Source: Aphrocallistes beatrix (lineage: Eukaryota > Porifera > Hexactinellida > Sceptrulophora > Aphrocallistidae). From it: a DNA stretch of 64,000 nucleotides. The translations under genes and the position numbers were made by a program. The notes under the pieces are model-generated. The model saw only the letters and a list, made by a program, of their open reading frames with translations, did not search any database and was not told the DNA's origin. Below are positions 43,380-53,400 of this stretch, piece after piece; within the stretch, counting starts at the first letter, position 1; each line of letters starts with the position of its first letter. The stretch is from contig OY725491.1 of NCBI GenBank assembly GCA_963281255.1, positions 5,754,857 through 5,818,856 of the forward strand, written 5' to 3'.

Positions 43380-43979
43380 CTGTAGCAATATTTTTTAAAG
43401 GCGCTAAAGTTCAAATGTTCTGGGTAAATGATTAATTGTAGTATCAACATCAATAGGCACATTCACAACCAAACCATGCAATCCTAATTGTCTTCCTTTT
43501 CCCAGAGAGCGGATTGCCATGAATACATGTCTTGGAGACATAGCTCGCTGTTCCAATTGTGTCAATTATGATAATATATCAGGTAATTGAGCAAAACCCA
43601 GTCCACGGCAAACTGCCAATTTAAGTACTTTCCTTGCTTGATAGGTATAACAAGTTTTACAAATGTATTGCAATCAATCGTTTTTCTTAGGATGACATAC
43701 CTAAGTAGTTAATAATAAAAAGATAATTTGTTAAATATGCGCGCGCTATTTCCAATAGCTCTATTAGACGCAGTTTCGAAATTATATACAAAAATAGATT
43801 CCCAAAAATACTTAGCGCACAAAAGTAATTCGAATTTCAGAGAAAATTGGAATGTCAATTTAATGGATTAAAATACGGAGTGATAGATGGATGTCTATAA
43901 TCCTAATCCCGACCTGTTCACAAGTGTAAAAAAATGGAATAAATAAATAAACAAACTAACCATATTAATAAATTCTTGA
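43380..43979. other. Intergenic stretch between gene C and the Helitron-like fragment
   Basis: About 600 bases, AT-rich. No coding exon or repeat end recognised. Confidence 0.4.
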
Positions 43980-44013
43980 TTGCATCTCTTTAAACTTGTC
44001 AATTTATCCCTAT

Positions 44014-44563
44014 TCAGCTGGATGACAGAATTCCTGAAAAATAGACATCACAACTGGAATAGGGAAATGTTGGTCCAAACTTTATATCTCTTTGATATTC
44101 TTCAATCATCTGATTCAAATCATGACACTTGGATTCCCGAGCTAACTTGCTCCTCTTTGCCTTTTGAAGCTTTACATCATCTCTTCCATCTCGATTCTAA
44201 AAATATCCAAATACAAGGAGCGAACATGCAAAATTTTATAGCAAAAAAATATCTACCTGCATACGAAGTTTTTCATTTTCAATGTAGAGAGGATAAAGAC
44301 GTTTCCTTTTCATTCCACGAGCTATCCTTTGGATATCTGTCTTAGAGATTTTCAAATCTTTGCGCTTTAATCGCATTTGAGTCAAACGTCTGAGATTATC
44401 CTGTTTACGAAATTCCGGGTCTGTACGTCTTAGTGCCATAGCTTCTCTTAATTGAATGGTTTCTCTTTCACGAAATTCCGCCCTCACGATATGAAGGATC
44501 TTGACTTAATTTCCTTATACGATGTAAGGAAGACTTTTTCTTACTACGGTTCGACTTACCCAT
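44014..44563 (-). pseudogene. Helitron-like protein, N-terminal fragment
   Basis: Read as two parts: 44563-44257, starting MGKSNRSKKKSS, and 44196-44014, joined at GT/AG borders (CAG|GTAGAT, TTTTTAG|AAT). The first is a basic region with repeated DP-x-[FY]-R motifs (QDPSYRE, DPEFRKQ) but needs a frameshift near 44490. The second ends NQMIEEYQRDIKFGPTFPYS with SCDVYFSG and a stop. The GP-x-x-x-C-x-x-C-like stretch recalls the N-terminus of animal Helitron replicase-helicases, whose Rep and helicase parts are absent. Family assignment is from memory of motif shape. Confidence 0.5.
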
Positions 44564-44599
44564 TGTTATTCTCTAATAATAATTGTAAAAATAATAAAT

Positions 44600-45460
44600 T
44601 ATTATTTAAAATGTAATAGTTTTTGAAGAATGCAGTGAATAATGTAAAAAGGAAGATACTTAGTAATGATAAGATTGGTGACTAATTAGGATATTAATGC
44701 TAGCATATGCGTATAGTAGAGTCTTCTACAAAACAGAAGGATCTCATTCTAGATTATTCGAGCGCCAGCTACTGTTCAAACATATATGGTATATATACAT
44801 ATGATGGAAACTCATAAAATACTTAGATTATCACTTCCAAATTGTGAAAATCGGATTCTACATATTAAGATTACCTAGATAATTGACAGCTCGCTCTTAG
44901 CTTAAAACAAGTTTTTTTCAATAGATGCGAAAATAGGTATATATCAATATTTAATAGCTCATAAAATATTCATATTATTATTTTCAAAAAAGAAAAACGG
45001 AATCTATATATTAAAATATTCTATATTAGCCGTTGAGGACTCGCTTTAAGCTCAAAATTCGAGTTTTCAAAATGTGTGAAAATATGTATATGTATAAGAT
45101 GTATCTTTCGCTGCCCTGGTTAATGTTCGCTTATAAAGAAGCATCATCGATCTGTCGCCATATTTTCCTCATTGTAACATGACATTTAATTAGTTGACTT
45201 AACTAGAAGGGATATCAAATATCTTGTGCGTATTATTGCGAGTGTGTTTAATCTTTTTAATTCCAGTGGTGCTCCAACTATCCTTACAAATGATTTATTC
45301 TTATTTTACAGTGAGCACTACTAATTCGCACCACATACTACAGAAGTTCATTGAATATAAATAATGATTAGTGTATGGGGAACATATATACACTGAGCTA
45401 GGGAATGATCGTGATGTTTACTTGTTTTGATTCACTCTTAGAATCATTTGACTTAAGTTA
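44600..45460. other. Intergenic stretch, AT-rich, no gene recognised
   Basis: Contains two loosely related blocks (about 44850-44940 and 44990-45080, around GACTCGCTTTAAGCTC / AGCTCGCTCTTAGCTT). Bases 45100-45420 resemble the gene A/B flank around 7480-7780. No exon is seen. Confidence 0.4.
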
Positions 45461-45682
45461 ATCTACCATAGTATAGTCGGCAACCTGAGACATGTGATAC
45501 ACTTCTCAACACACAAATGAGCATCCATAACTCGCAGAAAAATAACAAAATAGTAAAGTATACAGTCAGTTAACAGAATGAAAAAGGTTATAGTTCAACC
45601 TAGGTTTTTAGAGGCCTAAAATACAAGAGTCATTGATTAATGCTCAAAGCGAGTTTATGGAATAAAACACTCAAGAAGCTTC

Positions 45683-46038
45683 CTATTTAGCTGATTCATA
45701 CACAGCTTCATCAGGGGCGATTGCTTTTTCGCTCTCTAAATTAGTTACATCTGCAAGATCAGAGTAGAGTTCATCAACATCGTTTTGAGAAACAACAGCT
45801 GATGGTGAATATACTGGATTAATGTGTATCTCAGTCAACATTCCTTTCTCAGCTAAGTTCTGGTAGACTGGAAGTTCATCCAATGTATCGGCGCTGCTAT
45901 AAATTGCATAGTTACATCTTGTGATACTTTGCTCAGTTATTTCAGATGTGCCAGCTTCGAAATCCTTTTTTTCTTTAGAAACAATTTCGTAGATATTATC
46001 CTTAGCTTCATAGCAAGATGTGTATACTTCACAGGCTT
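45683..46038 (-). CDS. Gene D tail exon
   Basis: 118 codons and TAG stop at 45685-45683. NIYEIV, LPVYQNL, NPVYSP, ELYSDL and AVYESAK. Same length as the gene C tail exon. Confidence 0.8.
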
Positions 46039-48261
46039 CTAGAAATGAATTTTGTTTGTAACAACCTTATACACTACCCGGACAAAAGTATTTGCACACT
46101 TCATTCATTATCTTACGTGCATTCAATACTAAAATGGGTCTATTCATGAAGATTAAAACTCCGAAACGGTAAGTGATGCAACTAATCGGGTTCATTTGAA
46201 TTAGTTACTGTTGGATATTTCTAATCAATTACTAATTCCCAATTATTTCAAATTATCAATTACTGCCACCTTGTGCCACATATGTCCCTTTTTATCACTA
46301 TACATTATGGTGATGTACTACTCCTTGTGCCACAGGTTGATAATTTTACTCATTGGGTTAAACCAATTGTTAGAAATCTTCAACAATTACTAATTCGAAT
46401 GTGAAGATTTCGAATCTTAAATCAGACTCTTAATAGCTCTTAGAGTTTGAATACTTTTCCCTTCATGAAAAGATGAATTTAGAACTATTTGTATTTTAGC
46501 TGCATTTTTAAGATCATTAATATTAGCACTCACCAATCGATGCACCCTGCAACTCAGATTCTTTTTTCAATTGTCTTTCCAAGGTATTTGTTTTCTTGAA
46601 TCTCTCACTGGTTAAATAACTTGCATTAGTGGTGCTGGACACATTCTGTCCAGTAAATTGCAAGATATTTGAATTTGCGATATATTTTTTCTTCTTAAAA
46701 AGTGCCTGTACTTCTTTATTCCTTAGAACAACGACCAAGAAGAAAATTAAGCCCATTAAACCGTTGATAAAGATAAAAACCCATTCAAGAACTGAATGCT
46801 GAATTGCAACGTTGAGGATAAGGATTAACCAAGGCAATCCAAGCACTGGCGTCAGTACCAATCCTGTAATGAGTGCACCTCTAATGACTTTCCTGGTTTC
46901 ATTGTTTTGATCGGTGGATTTCGTCTGTATTATTCGAATTAAGGAAATGATGAGAAACAAAGTATTGATAACTATTATGCTCAAAATGGGTCCAATGAAC
47001 GCCCAAATGACACTTCCAACAACATTTAGAAAACAATGGCTGCTAACATTTACATAATAATCTCTTGCTACAGCTATGGTAATGATTGGAATAAGAAGAG
47101 GAAATATCCAACCGAAAATGATAAGATAGCGATAGATTTTCCTCGTAGATAAAACACCTAAATGAAAGATAGAAGAGAGTAATATTATTTAATATGAGAT
47201 TATTGCAAGCAAAATCTTTAAAATCATAATTTAATTAAGTCTAGTAGGTATCCAAGGTAACCAAAATATTTCTGTCAGAATGTATCAGTGTTATAGTAAT
47301 TGTCAAACTAACTTATGACGATCTTGTACATGATGAATATTCCAATACACAGAGTCCAGGTGAACACTGATAGCCAGGAGTAGTGCAATAAGAATGCAAT
47401 GATCTTACATAACACTATGTTATATGTACCAACTTGAATACCAAATACGAACAGTCCAGTGGCTAACAGCATAGACAGACAATAGTTGAAGTAGATAATG
47501 TTAGCTTCTACCTTGAAGAATGCCTTACCAGCAATGAGGAAGAGAATGAGAGAAATTAGTAAGAAGATGAACGAGATACCGACAAGTGCATAGCTAATAA
47601 CTGAGAGTGCTATAGATTCCTCGATAGGTTTGTCATTATTGTAAGGAGTAACAAAGACTGCAAAGCTTGTGAAATGTATTGAAATACAATTTGTGAGATT
47701 GGAGGTTTTTTGCTCTGTAGATAGACCCTCGCTGATCCATCTTGTACCATCCAAGAACACACATGTACTTTCTGAAGGTTGGTTAGAATACACATCAAAT
47801 GAGAATGTTACCTAAAGTTTGGACTGATCAGTATTTTAGGTTAAAATACTGTTTTAATTCTCCTAGATAAAAATAATGTTTTTAAAGTTTCTAATCTTCA
47901 TTTGCAATTTATTATTCCCAAAAATGTTGGTTTCATCTCAGGTTATCACTCACGACAGACAACTCTAAAACTATTGACGAACTTGCATTTATACAATTGA
48001 AGATTTGCAATAATAAATAACATGCGTATGGGCTACAAATATGATTTTACATAGGAATTCCGTCTGGTTTCCTTTCTATAAATAGAAAAAGCAGAATTAA
48101 TTAATTGCCATTTCCAAATAAAGTATAAAACTTACCTCTTCAGCTAATTCAACAATTCCTGACTTTCCTCCTAAGGAAATAGTCAAGATATCACTACCTT
48201 GAGTAGATTCCCCAGCAGCTGGTACTTTGCTCTCAATTCTTCTAACAATTGATGTTGCAAT
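45683..48261 (-). CDS. Gene D: headless aGPCR copy (GPS, seven helices, tail)
   Basis: Four exons, 5' to 3': 48261-48136, 47811-47313, 47157-46534, 46038-45683. They total 1605 bases, all in frame with intact splice borders. They correspond one to one to the last four exons of gene C and are very similar. The GPS keeps His (IHFTSFAVF) and the tail keeps all tyrosine motifs. Intron similarity to gene C continues upstream to about 48600 and then stops: no central GAIN exon, Ig or ectodomain is found before gene E's tail at 50077. Either a 5'-truncated pseudogene that has not yet decayed, or an alternative 3' cassette spliced to the upstream gene E (both junctions are phase 0). Not expected to make a complete receptor alone. 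Confidence 0.75.
46071..46465. mobile_element. Tc1/mariner-like MITE in a gene D intron
   Basis: Left end CACTACCCGGACAAAAGTAT. The right side GAATACTTTTCCCTTCATG is only partly inverted to it. Interior motifs are shared with 26020-26283. Gene C's matching intron lacks it. The right border is approximate. Confidence 0.6.
46534..47157 (-). CDS. Gene D exon: TM4-TM7
   Basis: 208 codons. WAFIGP loop motif, VLTPVLGLPWLILILNV and NGLMGLIFFLVVVL. Retains the RFKKTNTLERQLKKE segment that gene C lost. Confidence 0.85.
47313..47811 (-). CDS. Gene D exon: GPS motif and TM1-TM3
   Basis: CVFLDGTRWISEGL ... NCISIHFTSFAVF. His codon at 47676-47674, so a cleavage-competent motif by its key residues. TM1-TM3 nearly identical to gene C. 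Confidence 0.87.
48136..48261 (-). CDS. Gene D exon: short GAIN exon (first retained exon)
   Basis: 42 codons in phase 0-0, with IATSIVRRIESKVPAAGEST. An intact AG acceptor follows at 48262-48263 on the plus strand (CT), so it could receive a splice from an upstream phase-0 donor. Confidence 0.8.
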
Positions 48262-48983
48262 CTTGAAAAAGATATATAAGTTATTGCTTTGAAGTATTAT
48301 TTACAACAACAGCTTATTCTGGTTTATTGCAATGATTGCTATTTTAGAGTGAAACCATATATAATGTATAGAAAAGTTTTGAAAATTTCACTTAGATATT
48401 CAAACTTAATCGTAGACTCATAGTTTGACATCTACAACATGTCAATTTTCATAGCTCTACCACTTGCAATTTCTCCGATTAATTAAGATAAACAAACAAA
48501 CAAACAGCAAAATATTTATTTTCTAGCATGCTAGTATCTAAGATCCAATATTTAGGACCAAGCTTTTCTTAAGTTATTTGGATCTGAGATTTTATAAATT
48601 CTGGTGCCTATAAGTGAATATTTACTACAAAGCTGTGTCAGAAGACATTAATATTGGCCACCGAGTAGGAATTTGCAGAAAATAGGAATATTCCTCTTAC
48701 CTTACGCAAATTCATACTTGATTTGGAATATATGTATATATCAATATACAGGCGAATAAGTGTATGTTGTGTATGAATAAAAAGTTGACAATTTCGTGAT
48801 GAGTTGATATTCTCGTCCGAGACTGTTCGAGCCAGTATCAAAATACTCCGGTGTGCCAAAAATCAACTTTCTACAACAGGCAGTTTCCTTAATCAGCAAA
48901 GTATTTTGTCACTGACTCGAGCAAGTTCGAGTCTCAGGAGAGAATATTGACTCATTTTCACTTTCTCACTTTTTAAATAAATA
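48262..48983. other. Flank upstream of gene D
   Basis: 48262-48600 continues the gene C intron homology. About 48640-48900 is a degraded reverse R1 copy (GTGCCAAAAATCAACTTTCT, GGCAGTTTCCTTAATC). No exon is seen. Confidence 0.5.
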
Positions 48984-49121
48984 CAATAGAACCTCGTTAA
49001 TAAGAACAGACATTTTATCCCCTACTGAAGAGATACATGTAAATCACTCTGGTTAATACGAATTCCGGATAATACAAACAAATTTTGATCGTCCCCTGGT
49101 GTTGATACTGAGGTTCTACTG
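48984..49121. mobile_element. Tigger/pogo-like MITE (138 bp)
   Basis: Ends CAATAGAACCTCGTTAATA and GATACTGAGGTTCTACTG are inverted, with TA on each side. The relative at about 10800-10930 lost its left end. Confidence 0.7.
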
Positions 49122-49245
49122 TAGTCATTGATAATGTTATACCTAGAAATAAGTAAGTTTTATTCCTTTTGTGGTTCTCCGTTCCGTAGATTAGTGTACA
49201 TGTCCGGTCCATTCCATATTTTAGTGAAGCCCGTAATATCGCAAT

Positions 49246-49548
49246 CATAGGCGTCGTAACCCACCCGGGTACCCGGCAATAACCGGGCGGCCCAGAGGGA
49301 ATACCGGGTAGTACCCGGTCTCCCGGATACTACCCGGTATAGTGACCGGATAGCACCCGGTATATGGCTGGGTACTACCCGGTATAATGCCGGGTGTTAC
49401 CCGGTAAAAAGACCGGGTACTACCCGGTAAAAAGCTGAGTGCTATTTCTGGATCAGCTGAAGATACGGCCCGATTAACTGACTGAACGGCCCTGGATTAT
49501 TGTGGCCGGGCAGTCCAAGGGTAGGCAATAAAGTTTACGACGCCTATG
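49246..49548. mobile_element. hAT-like MITE (303 bp) with exact 8-bp target duplication
   Basis: Perfect 14-bp inverted ends CATAGGCGTCGTAA / TTACGACGCCTATG. ATCGCAAT on both sides (49238-49245, 49549-49556). The duplicate at about 11040-11055 reads a single ATCGCAAT, the empty site. The interior is a set of ACCCGGTA/TACCGGGT short repeats. Confidence 0.92.
49265..49440. repeat. ACCCGG-T-A tandem and inverted repeats inside the hAT-like MITE
   Basis: About twelve copies of TACCCGGTA or CCGGGT in both directions at spacings of about 15-20 bases, able to form many alternative hairpins. Confidence 0.8.
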
Positions 49549-49556
49549 ATCGCAAT

Positions 49557-50076
49557 ATTTCACAATAATGTGTAAATATATTAATTGGTCTGAGCAATTA
49601 CTTTCAACATGCAGACGTGTCCATTACTTTATATATTGATTAGAAGATGTAATTGATATTGAAATTAATTTGCTTACAATAAGCATATTGTAGTATGTAA
49701 CATTATAAGTTGCCCTTGTAGCTATGACTTCACTCAACTCAAGCTATACGTTTTTAGCATTGGTTAAAACATCGTTAAATTGCTCAAATTCTTTCAACCC
49801 GATTCGTTCAATAAATATATAACCAGAGGATGTTTTTGACATGAAATAGCCCTAGCTAATTATGTAATCTAAGATATTAATAATTGAGTTTTCTAGTTTA
49901 ATTAGGGTCTATATATATCATATACATACATGTGTAACACTTGTACAGTATTGTTACAAAATGGAATAAATAATGTCAAATCTAACAAGGCTACTCACAT
50001 TTAACTATGAGTGAAATACTGGCCTAAAGAATAAATACAAGAATAAATATTAAGTTTCAAAAGAGCCTTGGTTAAA
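49557..50076. other. 3' flank of gene E
   Basis: About 520 bases shared with 11050-11577. No exon or repeat end is visible. Confidence 0.5.
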
Positions 50077-50492
50077 TTATTGAGCTGTGTCATACAGCTT
50101 ATCGTGTCCATCAGATTGGGCGAAGTTTTGTGCTCCCGTTTCAGCCACCGTTCGTGGGTTAGAGTACAGTTCATCAGGTTGGATGTTCTTCCGTGTTAAC
50201 CTTAAAATCGGTCTTGCGGGTGGTTGCACGCTTTGTTCTATGTTCACCATTTGCATTCGAACATCTTTTGTAGAACTTTTAAAAGATTGGTTTTCATAAG
50301 AACAGCCAATATCTTCTAAACCTGGACCCGATTGAGTTGGAACTGATCTCTTTTTCTGCTTTTCCTTGCGTTGTTTCTTGGGCGACTTTTTCGATTGCTT
50401 TATGGTTATATTGGTGAGTGCTTCCTGAGATCCATGTCTCTGAAACCTGCTCTCTTCTATGTCATGAGGAGAGTGAAAGTTTTCGTATAGTT
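50077..50492 (-). CDS. Gene E last exon: basic and tyrosine-containing tail
   Basis: 138 codons and TAA at 50079-50077. Begins ELYENFHSPHD, has a Lys-rich patch (KQSKKSPKKQRKEKQKKR), then CSYENQSF, DELYSNP and DKLYDTAQ. Different from the B and C tails except for the habit of Tyr motifs. The last codons recur at 11578-11640. Confidence 0.85.
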
Positions 50493-53400
50493 CTATATAA
50501 GGAAATAGTATATAGAAATGAAAATAATACGTAGAGTCTAATGCATCATCTCAATCATCAGTGATTCTTTTTCTACAAATAAAATCTGTAATTATAGGTA
50601 CTTACCAATGGGACTGTTTCTGAACTCAATCTGTTTCATCGCGATGCTCTCAGTAGAATTCCTGAATTTACTATGAGCCAAGGAATTTTGATTGGATAAT
50701 TTCGATGGATTCATCGTTTGACTCTGATGATAATTCGAAATGTCATGACGCTTCTTTTTCCTGAAAATGGCTAGCACCTCTCTATTTCTGATCACCACAA
50801 CAAGGAAGAAGACAATCCCCATCAGACTATTGACGATGATGAATACCCATTCGAGGATGGAATAATGGAGAGTCATCTTGAAAAGAAGACACAACCAAGG
50901 GAGTCCAAGGACTATTGTCATGAATATTCCGGTGACCAGTGCACCTTTACCCATTTCTCTGTTGTCGTTGTTCTTCTTAGAAGATCCTGTCAGTATGAGT
51001 CGGAAGATGGCGATTATTATCAAGATGAAATTGATCGACAGTATCACTAAAATCGGAACAACAAACGCCCACATTACACCTCCGATGATGCTGAGGAAGC
51101 AATGGCTGCTCATGTCTACGTAGTAATCTCTCATGATAGCGAATGTGACGATTGGAATGAAGATTGGGAATCCCCAGCCCAAAGGAATCAGATATGGGTA
51201 GACTTTCCTCGTGGATGTATCTTCTATAAAAAATAAAAGTAAATCATATAGTGTCAAAAAAGAGATAGAATTAGTACTTGTATATATATATGCAGGACGC
51301 AGCGTTGAATTTCGCGGGACAAGGTAGGACGCAATAGAAAAGTAATATAAATACTTGAAAGATAAAAAAAGCATGGCATAATGGAGAAACTAAATGTAAA
51401 CGGGTCACAAGTGAAAATTAGCTCAATAGAAGAGTGAAAAAACGGGATAATTGGAATATATGAATTAGATTAATTATAGTAGCATATTAGAAACTTACTT
51501 AGGAAGAGTTTGTGTAGGGTGGCTATTCCGATGCACAGAGTCCAAGTAACCACTGCGAGCCATGAATAGTGCAGCAGGAATGCAATGACTTTGCACGCGA
51601 TAATGTTGTATGCACCAACTTGAATGCCAAATCCAAAAGTACCAGTGGCAAACAGCATAGATAGGCAGTAGTTGAAGTATATGATGTTAGTATCCTTCTT
51701 GAAAAATGCTTTTCCTCCCACAATGAAGAGAATGAGCGAAATTACCAAGGCGAGGAATGAGATACCGATAGCTATATAGCTGACTATGGATAGTGCGAAA
51801 TCTAAGATGGAGCTTGGCGTGCTTTGAGGATTGACAAATACTGCGAAACTCGTCAGATGTTTGGATTTACAATTAGTCGTGTTAGATCCAGCTTCAGTAG
51901 TGAGCCCATCGCTAACCCAATCCGTACCGTTCAAAAATACACAAGAGTGTTCCGCTGTTGTATCCGAGTACATGTCGAAGGAGAGTGTTACCTAGAAAAT
52001 AGCATTGTATAAGTTATATTCGATATGTTTCAATATAAATATTTATTCGCGTAGGATAGATTTCTAATGTACACATCTATTTGAAGGCATTTAAACTCAC
52101 CTCTCCATCGAAGTTCACTGTTCCAGTTCTTCCTGCAAGAGCTGTAGTGAGGATGTCAGTACCTTGAATAAACTCTAAGCCTCGTTCACTGATATCTCCT
52201 CTTTTGACTATTGATGAGGCAAACTACAGGATATACATGTTTAAAGATAATCCAAAAGAATCCAATGAATTCTATTAATTACAAGTACTTACGGCCAGAT
52301 TCCTCCCATTTCTTGACAAAGATCGGGCAATTCTTTGTGAGAGTCGGATAGACACTGAATAGTCCTCAGTCAGTGTGTTCTGTAAGAGTGCGATTTCAGA
52401 GTCTAAGTTGACATTCTGATCCAACATAATGTTTTGAACGACAATTCTGATCAAGTCAGAGTTTATTATCCTAATAGCATTGACGTCACTGCTCTCTAAT
52501 TCCTCGCTGAGACGTCTTGAAAAGTTTTCTAACGTGCCAAGTGAAATTGCTAGTGCATTAGGTACTGTTCCAATACTCAAATCATCTCTCGGAGCCTAAT
52601 TACACAGTACATATATAAAATAGATTTCTAAGTGACTCTTTTCTACTCCTAACACGGACTCATTCAATATCTTAAAGGAAATTTATAGTTGTAAATTGTG
52701 TACTCACATTTGGTGGATGTGATTCAGGGTCTAGGGCAGAACATCCTTCTACAACACTGCTTAGTAGTCCAGCAATACTGTTCGCTGTCTCATCACTAAA
52801 AGCTCCATCCATCTTCTCAACGATCATATCAATAATCCTAGCTGAATCTTCTAAAATTTGGCTCTTGTCTTCACCCTTGAAGTCCTGATTGTCATTTGAA
52901 GCATCGATTACTAATTTCGCTTGATCTGCACGTTGACCAGATAGCGCATCAGATACGGAATCAGCATCATTGACATCATCCATGATATCTTCTATCCTAT
53001 CTTGAGCTTGGTGTATGGTTATCACAAGATTAAATGTCACTTTCACAACATCTCTTCCAAGGCTATTCTCAGCTATGCAGAAGAAAACTCTTCCACCGTA
53101 GCTTGTTAGAACGGTGATGTTTACTTCAAGGACATCTGAGTCAGTGAAAAAGTCCATGGAGGGTCCTCGTGCCCAATACACATTTGGTTCTGGGTACCCA
53201 ATCGCTTCGCATGTGATTGGTTGGATATCAGGATCCGTAGCATTAACCCTGACTACTATGTCTCTATCTGGAAATATGATCTCAGCTGGCGATTCTATGA
53301 TAAAGCAGAGCATAATTTTGGATATCTCAAAGATCTAAGGTTTTAAAAGTGAATTTTACCTCTTGGAGGTGTTGTTGTCGTTGGGGTTGTTGTTGTGGTT

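Noticed and set aside
43980-44345. Plus-strand frame of 121 codons
   Set aside because: Antisense to the Helitron-like fragment, where the minus strand shows basic motifs and splice borders; no motif on the plus strand.
49015-49248. Minus-strand frame of 77 codons, with a similar one at 10823-11017
   Set aside because: Falls in a pogo-like MITE and its flank, shared by the duplicates. The two frames differ by indels typical of non-coding DNA.
49265-49440. CRISPR-like regularly spaced ACCCGGTA repeats
   Set aside because: Units are short, in both orientations and unevenly spaced, inside a MITE with target duplications in an intron-bearing genome.
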